Shown: positions 40,392-53,172 of the stretch, piece after piece
How positions within the stretch are numbered: the first letter of the stretch is position 1
How the letters are laid out: each line of letters begins with the position of its first letter
Assembly: GCA_017163975.1 (NCBI GenBank)
Contig: JAFFSR010000239.1
Location: 6,572,001 to 6,636,000 of the forward strand
Reading direction: 5' to 3'
Length of the DNA: 64,000 bases
Origin: Anastatus disparis
Taxonomy: Eukaryota; Arthropoda; Insecta; Hymenoptera; Eupelmidae
Translations under genes and position numbers: made by a program
Notes under the pieces: model-generated
The model's database searches: none
Told to the model about the DNA's origin: nothing
What the model saw: only the letters and a program-made list of their open reading frames with translations

Positions 40392-41419
40392 TAAAATTAA
40401 AAAAAACTATTGATAAAAATGATTATCATTTTTATCCATGATGAGAATAGTTTAATATTATCAAAAATATTTTCTTCTTTATTTAATTCAACTAAACCGT
40501 AATGATTGTTTTTGCGCAAATCAACTTTGTAAATTGAGCATCGCTGACGTACTTGCAAGCTGAAGTATATAAAAAAATTCAAAAATGTACATATCAAAAC
40601 AATATTTTCACATTTCATCCTTTTGAAAATACTTATAATTTTACTTTCACTTGACTGCCATATAATTTTGTATAATAAATACATATACACACTGCGAGAA
40701 TCAAAAAAATATTATCCACATACAATTCCATTTTCATGCATTACAACAATAAGCCATAATTAAAGTATCGTGTTTGAATTTTTTCGTTTGTTTTTTTTTT
40801 ACGTTTGTGAATCAAATTATTTTTATTTAAATAAAGTACGCCTTGTACTAAAATGCAAAGCTAAAAAGAGAAAAAGAAATTTGTGGCGCGAGTTATACAA
40901 ATGGCAAATACAAAACTGATTACTGGCGTTACACTTTGAAAAGGATATTGTATACGTGTAATGTTATAAATATACTTCGTCAAGTCAAACAGTTAAGTTA
41001 TACATTTTCCCGTATGTAAAGCCATTAACCTCTATATATATGTACGATTGCTTTTTTGCTTTTCGCATCATATTTTTTTTCTCTCTGTTTATTTCCTTTT
41101 AGTATCTTGCAATGGCATAAAATAAGATATCATTTTTATTAGATAGAAATAAAAACGTTAAAAAAGCATAAAAAGAAAAATTACGGTTAAATAAATTTTG
41201 TAAATACATGCGTGAAAGTTATTTGTTAATTTATTGGTGATGTAAAAAATTTAATAATGAATTTTAAAGATATTTTTAATTACAGCGTGATGGAAAAAAG
41301 TGTATTAACAATGTTACAAATAAAAAACTCAATAAATATTAAAGAGTTTGTTTTACAATAAATTTCAAATTTAATTATAAAATTAGCATAAATTATTAAT
41401 CTGTTTACAAAAATTTTTT
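40392..41419. other. intronic DNA, no gene seen
   Basis: AT-rich, nothing recognised. Confidence 0.5.
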
Positions 41420-41458
41420 CTTCTTTCTTTACCAAATTCATTTATTTTCTTGTTTCAG
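41420..41458 (+). promoter_or_regulatory. 3' splice-site half of recursive splice site 2
   Basis: A strong pyrimidine-rich stretch (CTTCTTTCTTTACC..., then TTTATTTTCTTGTTTCAG) ends at 41458 and abuts a perfect donor GTAAGT at 41459-41464. TTTCAG|GTAAGT matches the ideal ratchet-point consensus. It lies 11.2 kb downstream of site 1 on the same strand. Confidence 0.8.
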
Positions 41459-41512
41459 GTAAGTCATTCTTGATAAAACTTCAACTCTGTTTATTTTTCC
41501 TAATTAATTTGA
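41459..41512 (+). other. 54-nt RS-exon of recursive splice site 2
   Basis: Ends at a second donor TTGA|GTAAGT (41513-41518). Two frames contain stops. The frame continuing the candidate first exon reads ACG TAA, an immediate stop; the third frame is open. Same layout as site 1 (48 nt there). Confidence 0.6.
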
Positions 41513-41518
41513 GTAAGT

Positions 41519-42360
41519 ACACTGTTGTAAAAGCCAAACATATTAAGGAAGAGTGAAAGTAGATTTATATCGCTTGAATAATTTCTATTAAATGATTTTT
41601 CCATAACGTTTTAAAACAATCTGTCATGAATTTTTCTAATTATCATTCAATTAATTCAACTTAAATAAATTATCCAATCAGTATATCATTCGAGTATTTA
41701 TTTTTTTTAAATTATTTGTGAAATGACATTTCATTAGTTGAAAAATAAAATCGTATTGGGTATTATAAAAATTCAACTTTTTAATAATTTTCACAGGAAA
41801 TTAAAAACTTTTAATTAAAAAAATTAATTTTTTAATATCAATCTACGATCTTTTGAAATCGATTAAATTTTTCAACTGTAACCACCCCTCATTATCTCGA
41901 CAGATGTTCCATTGTAACAGCCGGCAGAATTGTATAAACATCTGCCTAATAAAACACTCGATTATTCTATTATCTTAACTAATCGCTTTTTTTTACTTTT
42001 ACACCTCCCGCGCAACTTTCTATTAATAAATGTGGGAGTTGATTAATTTTCTACAGTGCGATTGTTTTATGTGTTTATTAATATTGTAAAATTAGAATTT
42101 TTCAATGGAAAAAGAATTAAAGTAGCTTCTAATTTAAATAAAGTTTTTATTTTTCAAATTTTATTTTAAAACGAAAATTTCTATCTTTGAAAATAACCTT
42201 GTAATTTAATATTCAAATTAAATACAAAAATATCATTGTTGTTTTAAAAATAATTTTGCTATGTATAGAATGCTGAAAAGTTATACAAACGATAGGGATA
42301 CGATTTACATATAAAAAAATTTTAAAAATAGCAAGATACACTCAGATAATATTCAATAAA
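41519..42360. other. intronic DNA, nothing recognised
   Basis: Very AT-rich, no features seen. Confidence 0.5.
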
Positions 42361-42562
42361 TTTTTTTTTAATTATCTTTAACGTCGCTGTATTTCAGCTA
42401 TCATTGCTATGCTAATTAGCGACGAAGGTTGTCAGTGTGTTTATTAACAGAGCACATGTAACGTACAGTGGTGCTAGTATCAATCGGCCGAGAGCGGGAT
42501 TCGAACTCGGGACCTTGAGATTACGAATCCATTGCTCAACCGAATGAGCCACTGAAACCTTA
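42361..42562 (-). mobile_element. tRNA-derived SINE, near full length
   Basis: Minus strand: head AGGTTTCAGTGGCTCATTCG, anticodon-like loop TTCGTAA (CGT), B box GAGTTCGAATCCCGC, perfect 3' hairpin CGTCGCT/AGCGACG, T-run (poly-A tail) at 42361-42369. No clear target duplication. Confidence 0.92.
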
Positions 42563-45500
42563 TTCGTACAATTATTAATCATTGCTTAAATTTATTCGTT
42601 TCAATCCGATATATATTACTCGCGATAATAATTAGAATAAAAGGAAATTTTAATTCGTACAAGAATTTTCAATAAAGATTAAAAACTTAAAAATACTAAG
42701 CGCATGCATACGTAACTTTAAATGAAAATAAATAGAAATCTCGAGCACATACAAACTATTACAGAACTAATATATTAACATTAACTTGGAGAATTTTTTT
42801 CTTCCGCTCATCCGGTAGTCGATCATTATTTTAATTCTCTCTTATACAGAAAATGTGCATAACGATTTATCATCGACTGATTATGCGATTTTAAACAACT
42901 GATATATTATATACGTATGTTAAATGCTTTTCATTTGAGAGAAAAAAAGAAGAAAAAAAATTTAACAAAATATGAGTAATAAGGATTAAACATTACGCAG
43001 TTTTCTCAGAGTAAACTCGATTGGCTGGAAAGTATTTTTATTTTTTTTGTACAAATATTAGAAAGCGCATCGACAAGTGTTTAATTTCTAAACACTGATA
43101 ACGAACTTTGTTGTATTAAAAGCCATTATATTACCTTTCTTTATAATACGCACGCTTGGTAATTAAAATGGTACTGTTCTTATTATGTATGTAAATTTAT
43201 TTTTTCTTTTTTTATTATTTTTTTTTTATTGATAAATTTAAAAGCTTAGGTTTTATAGTGCTGGTGAGTTTTTGTTCGTACTTTCTTTAAGCTTGTTAAT
43301 GGATCAATGAATTGTATTCCAAATGTAATTCTTAATTCATTAATTTCTCTAAGCCATGAACATTTGTAAAATTTAATAAAAATTAAAGGCAAAAAAAAGC
43401 ACTGCAAAATATTATTGATGGTATAAAAAAATTAAATGCAATCGTGCCGCAAATGAAAATCCATATACGCATGTATGAGCGAGCACTGAATATCATAATT
43501 AAGTATCAACAGAGTAATTTTAATATGTAGTTATAAATATACACATATAAACATATATACTACGTAAGAAAATAACTTTAACAGGCGTAAAGTCATAAAA
43601 GAAGAGAAGTCGGTACAAGAGCAACGGAAAGGAACCAAGTGTAATTAACGTACGCTACCTTGCCTTTTTATGTATCTTGTACTTATATATTGTAGGATTG
43701 TTACGTAAAAAAATTTTTTATTCAATTTCATATTTAACTCCATTGAAGATTATGGTATTTTGTGCTTTATTTTAAGTTTCGTCCCAATGGCTTTATTAAA
43801 TCACAAGTTTTTATGTATATAATTGATTGCTCATTCTATTAATAAAGATATTATTTTTTATAAATCATTAATTTTAGTGCAAAATCGTCTATTTTTAGAT
43901 TAAACTGAGAGTTGGTTTATAATTATAATCCGACTGGATTATATGAATAATTTATATTAAATGGTTAATTTATGATTGAAAAGTAGAATCTCTTTTATAG
44001 TATCATTTTTAAAGAGATTTTGTTGATTAATATGAAATACAAGTCATAAAAAGCTTTTGATACATTTATTTATAATATAAAGTTTAAATGTTTATTTATT
44101 ATTTTCGGGCCGATTTCACCAGACATAACTAATATATTTTTTTCAGCATCAAAATTATTTTACAAAATAATTAAAAAATTCAATCATGAACGTCCACGAT
44201 TTTTACCACAAAATAATCACAATAAAAATCTCCTAATTATCCTTTCACTTTACAAGAATCTCATCACCATAGTAAAAACAATCAGGCCCACTTAAAAAAA
44301 ACGAGCAAAGAAAAAAAAAGTCTCTTTACAATTCGTTTCAGTTTTCTTACAATATAGATGCTTGTTTGTATAAGTACCGGTACACAACCATGCCATACAT
44401 TGTCGTGTATATTATGGAATTTATTTGCTTCTTCTTGCTTATTTTTATATGTACGAAAATGTATATACACGCGCAACGGGTGTATAACGGTTTTAACGAG
44501 AAAAATAGGTTAAAAGAGAATAAAATAAACGGATAGTCTAACTTATAGTCTATGAGAATATTTTGTGCGTTGAAAACCCGTGAGATATAATACTTGTTAA
44601 AATGAGAATTTTTTTTTACAGTAAAGCCGATGATCTTAATTGAGAGAAGAATATGGATTGGATAAATTGTAAATTTAAGTTAATATATTTGATCGTTCGA
44701 GATCGTTAAAAAAGTTTCTTCATTATAGAGGTTTTTCTGTTAATGGATAGCTCATTGTTTCAGATGTTTAATTATACATATTCTGTTTTATTTCTGCATT
44801 TTTACAATACACAAAGATTACTTGCCCATTCAATCATTTCTAATCAGCTTTAAATATGACAAAAGAAAGAATTCTAATACCTAAAAAAATATCTTTACCA
44901 GGACCATATACGTTACAAATCATACCATCCATAATATATAAAATTCAGCTACATATAATCAACGGTATTATTCCTTTGCATCATTTCATTGCTTAAGTAA
45001 TATAGAAAAAAAATCCATAATGTTTTACATGCAGGGTTTTTAGTTCATAATTTCAATCTAATGGCCGTACGCGAACAAGTCTCATCCATTACAATTAAGC
45101 AATCTTACTTTATGGACCTTTGGTATCTTCGCATCCCTTCCCAACCCCCTTTTTTACCACTTTGTAAGCTAATATAATACAGATAAGTTTCTAATACTCG
45201 TTTTCATCATTTACTAAGCCTAATCACCGCAACTAATTCACATCTCGGCTCTCTCGGAGGTCATTCACACGTTTTCTGCGGTTATATATACTTTGATAAT
45301 GATGATTTGTTTGTTGATGAAATAATAGCTGTTGTTTAGGAGAGATTACGTTTCGTTGAGAATTAGATTATTTTTTTAAAATATTTTTTTGTTTTTTTAC
45401 TATGGTTTTGAAATTTTTATTTTTTATGACTATTTTCAATTGGATCCATTATGAATAAAATTGAATTTCCTAAAAATTTTGATTCAATTCATTTTTACGC

Positions 45501-48500
45501 ACTGAATGAAATAGAACAAAAATGTTATTCAATTAAGAAAAATTTTTCATTTTCATTTTAAATTATCGTAAAAAACTTTTAAAAATAAATTAAAAATTAT
45601 TCAAACGTATACTCATACATCTTTAAATACGCTTAACGTTCATGAGTTTAATATCCTGCATATGACCTCATAAAATATTTCATTAACTTCTCATTCACAC
45701 CTCAAAGAAATGCATTAGGTTTCTTTTCCGGTCACACGCTTCGGTCAAAAAAAGAAGAAAAAAATACAACACAAGTCAAGCGGCGTCAATGATTTTGCTC
45801 CATAAATACGTTTATTAACAAAGACAAGTCTTGTCGCGTCTGAAGCTTATAAGTTTCTCTCGGCAATGCGCGAGCGCAATTTTTTCAGGAGATAGCGAAG
45901 TCGCAGCCATAATTTATTTATAATCGCAAAACCCGATAAAGTACTTTTACAAATTACCGGATAAGTCTTTTATACATACGATATACCATAAAACAAGATA
46001 GTTTTGTTCTCTTTTTTCTTTTCTTAATATGATTTGATTCAGAGTCTAAAAAAATCATTAACGCTCGCAATGTAATTTTATTTTTATCGCTTTAATGAAA
46101 ATCCAAGCGAGCATTTAAGCTCTTTGCTAAATTCGTTTATAATGACGATTTTATATAAGTATATGTATTTTGCGATGTGTAAGAGACGTATAAACTCTTT
46201 TTTTGTGACTCAAATTTAGAGCGTCATATGGGAATCAAAATGATTTCTAAGTTGGAATATTAAGAAAAACGTTAAAATTTAATTTAATAAACTTATTCAT
46301 TTAAGGTTATTGATATCATTCTTCTATTGATAATTTTTGAAAATCTTTATTTCATAGGCCGAAATCTACTTTCATATGCGATAACTTTAAAAATTTCTTA
46401 TATATAAAACACACCCTTCTAAATAACAGTCAATATTTGGCTGATTACGCAAGAAAACTTTTCTTTCTCAAAAACTTTCGGAGCAAGCTATTCGATACAA
46501 TCAAAAATTAAGTAGCACTTTCAACGGCGCCTAAAAAAAAACAAAATCGTTCATGCAACATCGATTGCAAAAGGGATTGATTTCTGAAATAACCGTTTAA
46601 CCCCGATAACGCATTAATTTCGTTGTTTGAAAAGAAAGAAAAAAAAGAAGCAAAATCAAAGAAAAAAAAAACTTTTTTTTAAAGCAATTCTCACGTGCAA
46701 TGAATTTGGTACCTACTGTTATGTCGGGCTTATGGAATCATATACACAAGGCAATTATTATTGAATCTTAGGCTAGAAAATTCTTACAGTCATTACAATG
46801 ATGCAAGTGTGTATGGGCTGATTCGTTATGGAATGAAGTAATTCGTATTAGGGTAGCGATTATTATTTCGAAAAGAGCCGATTTATTAGTGGTGTTTCAG
46901 ATATTTAGAAAAATTATTTTTTCATCCTATATTTATATTTTAATATAAAGTGGCAAACATTAGATTATTAAAACAGATAATAACCAAATTGTTTTTCAAA
47001 AAATTGTTTTAAAAAATCGTTGGATTTTTCAGTTGCAATGTAATATTTTGTTATAATAATAATTAGTTTGTGCTTAATATTTTTAGTTGATTTATCCATG
47101 CATAATTTTTGTAACAATTATATAAATTAAAAATTAGTTTTTTATTGACTTTTTGTACAAGGTTAAAATAAATCTAAAACATTGTGTGAGCCAAATTTTT
47201 AACTTAAACTATAACTTTTTACGAAATAAAATAAATCTTTGAACTTTTTAATTTAATTTTCAATAGTTGAATTCCTACTGTTTCCTAACATATAAAATCA
47301 ATAGATTTAAAAAAAAAGAAATTTTCGAAAAGTAATCTAATATCATATGCATTGAAATCTTAACGAAAACTAAACAGTACTCTTAAACTTAAAATATACC
47401 TTTTGGATTAAAGTAATGACTTGGTATCTAATTTCATGGTGATGAATGTTCGTAGAATGAGTTTTAATAGCTAGGTTAGTTTATAAAGTTAAAGAAAAGG
47501 GGGAAGAGGGGTTTACAAGTCGATTATTTAGTAGGCGAAACATGGGAGGACCAATGTATACGTGTTCATTCTCTGATCGTTTCGTAAAACCGGAGTCTCG
47601 GATTTAGTGTTGCGATTTTTTTTATTATGTTCGGCTAATATTTCGTTATAGTACGTAATGTATTAGGATATTATTTTGTTATTGGTATTTTCATTTTTTT
47701 TAGAGTAAGTTTGTAAATTTTTATCAAAAAACTTTGTATTTTAACGGTATGTTTTACCGTGATACTTTTAATGGAAATTATTACTAAAATTTTTTCTAAT
47801 GAATAATAAAATATATTAAATGAGTTGAAACTCCAAAAGAATTTGATTGTTTTAGTTTTTTTTCCAATGTAAAAATGTTATTGGTTCAAAACATGAGATC
47901 ACGTACGAAAATTTAAAATTCAAATTCAACGTGTGAAATAAAAAAATAACATATAACAATAAAATACTTAAAAAAATGAATAGAAAAAAATGTTCTTAAT
48001 ACGAAGTACATACAAATAACAACATGTAAGACGTTAATTAGACAGACGAGACAGTAAGCAAAAAAAAAGAGCATATTTGTATGTGTAACATAACCTATCT
48101 CAGGCAGCACGTTAAACACGTCTAGTAAATATAAATTGTTAAATAAAAAGCCATTAGATATACTTTAAAGGCTCTCTTTAATTAAACGTATATACCGACT
48201 GATTTTTTGTTCTCTCGCTATCATTGTGTTACAATTCATTCATCAATGTCTCCATTGACACCGGCGAAGAAAAATACATTCGACTAACAGCTTTCCATCC
48301 AATAACTCTTCGAACGCTTCAACAAATGAAAAGAATTGATATAGGAAGAAAAAAAGTATCTCGGAGCAAGCCTAAAATGACAAAAATGTATCTTACAAAT
48401 TGGCCTCATTTTCCATGAATTACATGTGTGCGCACACGTGTCACACACACCACGCCTTTCTTTCTTTCGTTCTTTTTCTCTCTCTGCATTATCAGAGTGG

Positions 48501-49435
48501 AGAAAAACTTTTAACGAATTATGGCGATATAAAAATAAAACTATAGTTTCACTGAAATTTTTTCTTTCTTCTCAGTACAGTAGCAATAGTAAATACACAA
48601 AGTCTATGTGTGTATTGCCTTTTACAGTATTACGAGTAAATACATACATTGAAAGTTTTTCATCTTTAGAAGGCGCCGGTTCTGTCCTCGCTTGCTTGCA
48701 ATGCGCAGCGGCGGTCTTGGCAAACGTCTCAAGGAGTAGAAAACTTACTACTACTACATTTCCAACGTAACACGGAACTTTATGATATCCGGCTTACTTT
48801 TTTTATTCTCTTACTTTTGTTGTGTGTATCTTCTTATGTCGACGCTACAAGTATTTGCAAATCCTTTTTCTTTTCTTTAAATTTTAATGTTGTAAGGAAA
48901 TATGAAAATGTAAAATTAAGAAAATTTCGTTGAAGTATTAAGAGAAATCTGATTATACAACAGTAATTTATAGTTTCCAAAAATGAGATTTTAAGAATTT
49001 CTATTGAATTTAGCTAACAATTGAACATGTGATGTAAAAGCAATGGAATTTTCTTGAAACTTTTTTGTATGAATTAACAATGAATTATGGAGAACGTAAT
49101 AGTTAATAAATTTGCATAATTCAAGAAAATTATTTCGTTTTCAGCTATCACTGTTACGGCAACTTTATTGACCTGAAAAATGAACCGAAAGTAGTTTTTG
49201 TTTTACTTTTATTATTCTAATTAAAAATAAAATTATTTTCTGATTTCTTCAACTTTTTCTCTTATTTTTTACTAAAAGATAATTTTTACTGTTTTAAAAT
49301 TGATCAAGCTGTTTCGAATTTATCAAATTAAAATTCAAACCACACCATTTCTTCCCCTCAGTAAATGAAAAAACAAAATATAATATTTTATTTCACATTA
49401 TTTAATGTGTATATACATCCAAGTTAATATTTAGG
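42563..49435. other. intronic DNA, no gene seen
   Basis: AT-rich. A T-rich block lies at 43200-43230. Less AT-rich patches occur at about 45060-45290, 45800-45910, 47440-47600 and 48420-48770. Short open frames in the last patch have no domain. A lone donor CTG|GTGAGT at 43266 lacks a matching acceptor at its edge. Confidence 0.45.
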
Positions 49436-49638
49436 TACGAGGTCTTCAGTGGCACACTCGGTAGAGCTATGGATTCGTAATCTCGAGGTTCCGAGTTCGA
49501 ATCCCGGTCCCGACTGATTGATACAAGCACCTCTGTATCTTACATGTGCTTTGTTTACAAACACATTAAAGACCTTCGTCGCTAATTAGCAATGATAGCA
49601 TAAATAAGGCGACGTTAAACAAAATTAAAAAAAAAAAA
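49436..49638 (+). mobile_element. tRNA-derived SINE, near full length
   Basis: ACGAGGTCTTCAGTGGC head, anticodon-like loop TTCGTAA (CGT), B box GAGTTCGAATCCCGG, 3' hairpin CGTCGC/GCGACG, then GTTAAACAAAATTAAAAA tail. No clear target duplication. Confidence 0.93.
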
Positions 49639-52600
49639 TGTAAAACAAAACAAACAGAAAACAAAACATTTACTTTGTAGGTTTTTTTTGCCCTCTTTAT
49701 GCATATTGCAAATAATATAACAAGCTTTACTGATATACATTTTGCTTCGCTGAGTTTTTAGTTGATGGTCTCTCATGAAAGTATGACAAGTCTTTAAACT
49801 TGCTCGTGAAATTTTTAACTTTTTTTATTTTTCCTTATCTGGTTAAGATTTTTATCTTTTTTTTTCTCTTACCTCTTGACTTCACACCATCGTTTTACTT
49901 CTTATCTTTCACAAAGATATGTTTTTTCACTCTTTTATTTTTCTTTATATAAAACTTCAGGCTCTCGTATTGGACCAAGATTTCTCTGTCAGCAAATGCA
50001 AACAAGTTATATTTTTTTTATGATATGTTTTTAATGCTGTATTTTTTTATGATAAAAGAAATTATGGTTTCTTGGTTATTTGAACATTTTATATTAATCA
50101 ACAACTCCTTAACAAGAATAAAAACAAATATTGCATTTCTTATTTTTATATAGCTTTGTTGTTTATTTTTAAAAAATAATTTCAATTTAAGAGTAAACTA
50201 TATTTTATTCACTATACTTTTATCACTTCAATACCTTTCATTCTCTTTTTCTACATAAAATAAAACTCAAATGCCAAAAATAGAACAAGCAGGATAAATA
50301 TAGCAAGGAACTCTAAAACATATTACGATTTCATTATCGGCTCGGTTGTGTACTTAAGATACGTTTAGAGGTGCGAAAAATGAATAAGCTAAAAAGTGAC
50401 AATGTTTATGTTTTGTGTGCCTTTGTATATATAAGACACGTGCATTGCATATATTGAAAGTGAATTCGAAAGGTATAGAGATTGAGTATATTAGTGTACC
50501 TATTATGCATAATATCGCGTATACTAAAGTATGGTAATAAGGCATATATTGAGGATATCCAGTATACGTTTATTGAGAATTTATGCGATGTAAATAGACT
50601 AGAATGAAAATTCATTCTTATCTTGGAGTGTGATGAAAAAAATCTCGGCTTAATAGAGTGAAATTTTAATTCTCATTTCAAGAACTGAATAAATTCTGGC
50701 GTTGATGAAATGTCGTGATGTAAAACCGAAAAATTACAACATGAATATCATCAACCATCGTGGATATATAACTTCAGAATTCTTATTCTTTTTTATTCAT
50801 TTAAAGTAATAAGTATACTGCAATGCTTAAGACATACAGAATTATTTTCTTCCAATAGAAACTAAATCACTTTGTCAAAGTTGTTTGTTGTAAAGTTGAA
50901 TAATGTAAATTTGATAAAATTTTAAATAACTACAAACTTTCAGTCTACCAGCTTCAATCTATAACATATTAATCCCAAGAGTAAATCCCTTATCTAATCC
51001 CTCCTAAAAACTTTCGACAACTATACGGTATTCAATATTCTATACATACACAATATCTATACAGGTACTTACCGAAAATAATCCAATCTCGAGTGTACAC
51101 AGTGTGTAAATAACGTAAAATAAAACTCTGGGATAAAATAATATTGATAATATTTTTAAATTACCGTATATACACTTAATGTCTATATACCGATGATGCA
51201 AAGGATAAAGTTGCGGAAGCGTATTGTACAACGTACGCCGTAAACACGTTTCACTCGTGAGAAATTTACGCATGATTTTTCCTTTTTTTTCTTCTAAGCG
51301 TTATTAAACCGATTGAATTGTGAGCTCAAATTACTTTTGCGTTATACTTTTTTGCTCTCTTTATTTTCTATATTGGCTTCCTAAGGATTGCTATTACCAC
51401 TTTAATTATGTAAATTTTATTTAAAGAAAGTTATAGTAAATTAATAGAACGTTTAAATTCTTTTCTTCTTTTTCGTCCAAAGTTATAGGTCCATTTAAAT
51501 TTTCAATATCAATTTCATATGCAATCGGCTGCTCTTACCGTTACTGTATATTTGGACAAAGTTAAATTACGTGAATAGAAGTCATAAGTTTGGATGATTA
51601 TAGCAGAGAAATTCTAATTTCATTATAATTTTTAAAACAAATATCAATATGTGCTTTTCGTTCGCTCTGCATTACTCGGTTATGCATTTAAAAAACATAT
51701 CCATGTACGTTAAAGGTGTTAGGAAAATATGGTTTAACATATAAATTGTTACTTAACGATAAAATTATCGTTAGAATTTTTTACTTGTACTATCTGCTGT
51801 TTACATTTGGACCATTGATTAATGTTAAGATTAAATTTTCTGTTTGTCTATGCTATTTGGAACTCTCAAGGGTCTAGATAATTTTTCGAGATAAATTTTT
51901 ATAGAAGAGAACAGATAGGTTATAAGAATATTTGAATTTTTTAGATTATGTAAAAACCTGTTGGTATGTAGTTATTGAACTTTCTCGTCAAATTGAATTA
52001 ACATTTTTATGATTCAATTTTCTGATTATACAAATTTCTTTTCATTTTTTAAAATTAAATTTTTTTTCTTATTTACATGAGCAATGATTTATAACGTGAT
52101 TAAAATGAAAATTTTTAAGTGTCACAATCATAAATTTGAATTGATATTAAATTTTCATTAATCTAATTATAAAGCCATGCATTAAAAATTTTATTTTCAA
52201 AAATTTTACGAGTCTCATGTTCAAATCATAAAAAGTGAAAATACTTTGAAAATAGTCGTATACGCAAAATTTAATTTGATTCATGGCGTTAAAAAGATAA
52301 ACAACATTAAATTTTCTCTAAGACACATGTTTATTTTTGTAATAAAAAAAAGAAAGGAGAAAAAATCCACCTGCCAGATTACCAATAAAAAAAAGTTTAA
52401 TTCAATAAATACACCTTACCCTTTAATAATTATTCGATACGCGAAAAATTCTCAAACATAGCAAAACCGACAGCTGATCATAAAGAGAAAGTATAAAATA
52501 AACGTGTAAGAAACGCATAATAAAATATGATGAAAGAAAATAAAAAAAAAAACTAAAGAAAGAAAAAGGAGAGAAGAGATAGTATCAGGGATACGGTTAT

Positions 52601-52945
52601 TATCGATGCGAGGGCGGATCAAAAAAGGCTTCGGCATATACAAGATATAATGACAGGGACAAGGTAATGTCTTGGACTACAACAGCAGTTGGTGCAATAT
52701 TCAACTATTAAACTTTTACTCGCACTTTCGACCTGCGATGCTTTTTGTATACACATATGTGGTAGTGTTTTATGTAGAATTTATTTTGAAACGACAGATG
52801 ACTTTTTTTTTTACTTGAAAATATATTTTTTTTCTAAGCGAGTTCTGTAATCTTGTAATTTGATTATTTTATGAGATTAGGATGGAATTTTGTTATGAAA
52901 CAAGCAGAAAAAAATTTGTTATCGAATTTGCAATATTTTTTATGA
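49639..52945. other. intronic DNA, no gene seen
   Basis: AT-rich, with an 8-9-bp stem-loop TAACGATAA/TTATCGTTA at 51753-51772. The junction CTATACAG|GTACTT at about 51065 has weak acceptor and donor scores by eye. Confidence 0.5.
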
Positions 52946-52955
52946 ATTTGTTATT

Positions 52956-53160
52956 CTTTTATTTATTTAACGTCGCTATATTTATGATGTCATTGCAATG
53001 CTAAGTAGCGACGGAGATCATCAGTGTATTCTGTGAACAAAGCACATGTATCATATATACAGTGGTGTTTGTAATAATCGAGAACCGAGAGCGGGATTCG
53101 AACTCGGGACCTCGAGATTACGAATCTAACGCTCTACCGAATGAGCCACTGACAACTTCA
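52956..53160 (-). mobile_element. tRNA-derived SINE with perfect 10-bp TSD
   Basis: Minus strand: head AAGTTGTCAGTGGCTCATTC, anticodon-like loop TTCGTAA (CGT), B box GAGTTCGAATCCCGC, perfect hairpin CGTCGCT/AGCGACG and TTAAATAAAT tail. Flanked by ATTTGTTATT at 52946-52955 and 53163-53172. Confidence 0.94.
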
Positions 53161-53172
53161 ATATTTGTTATT

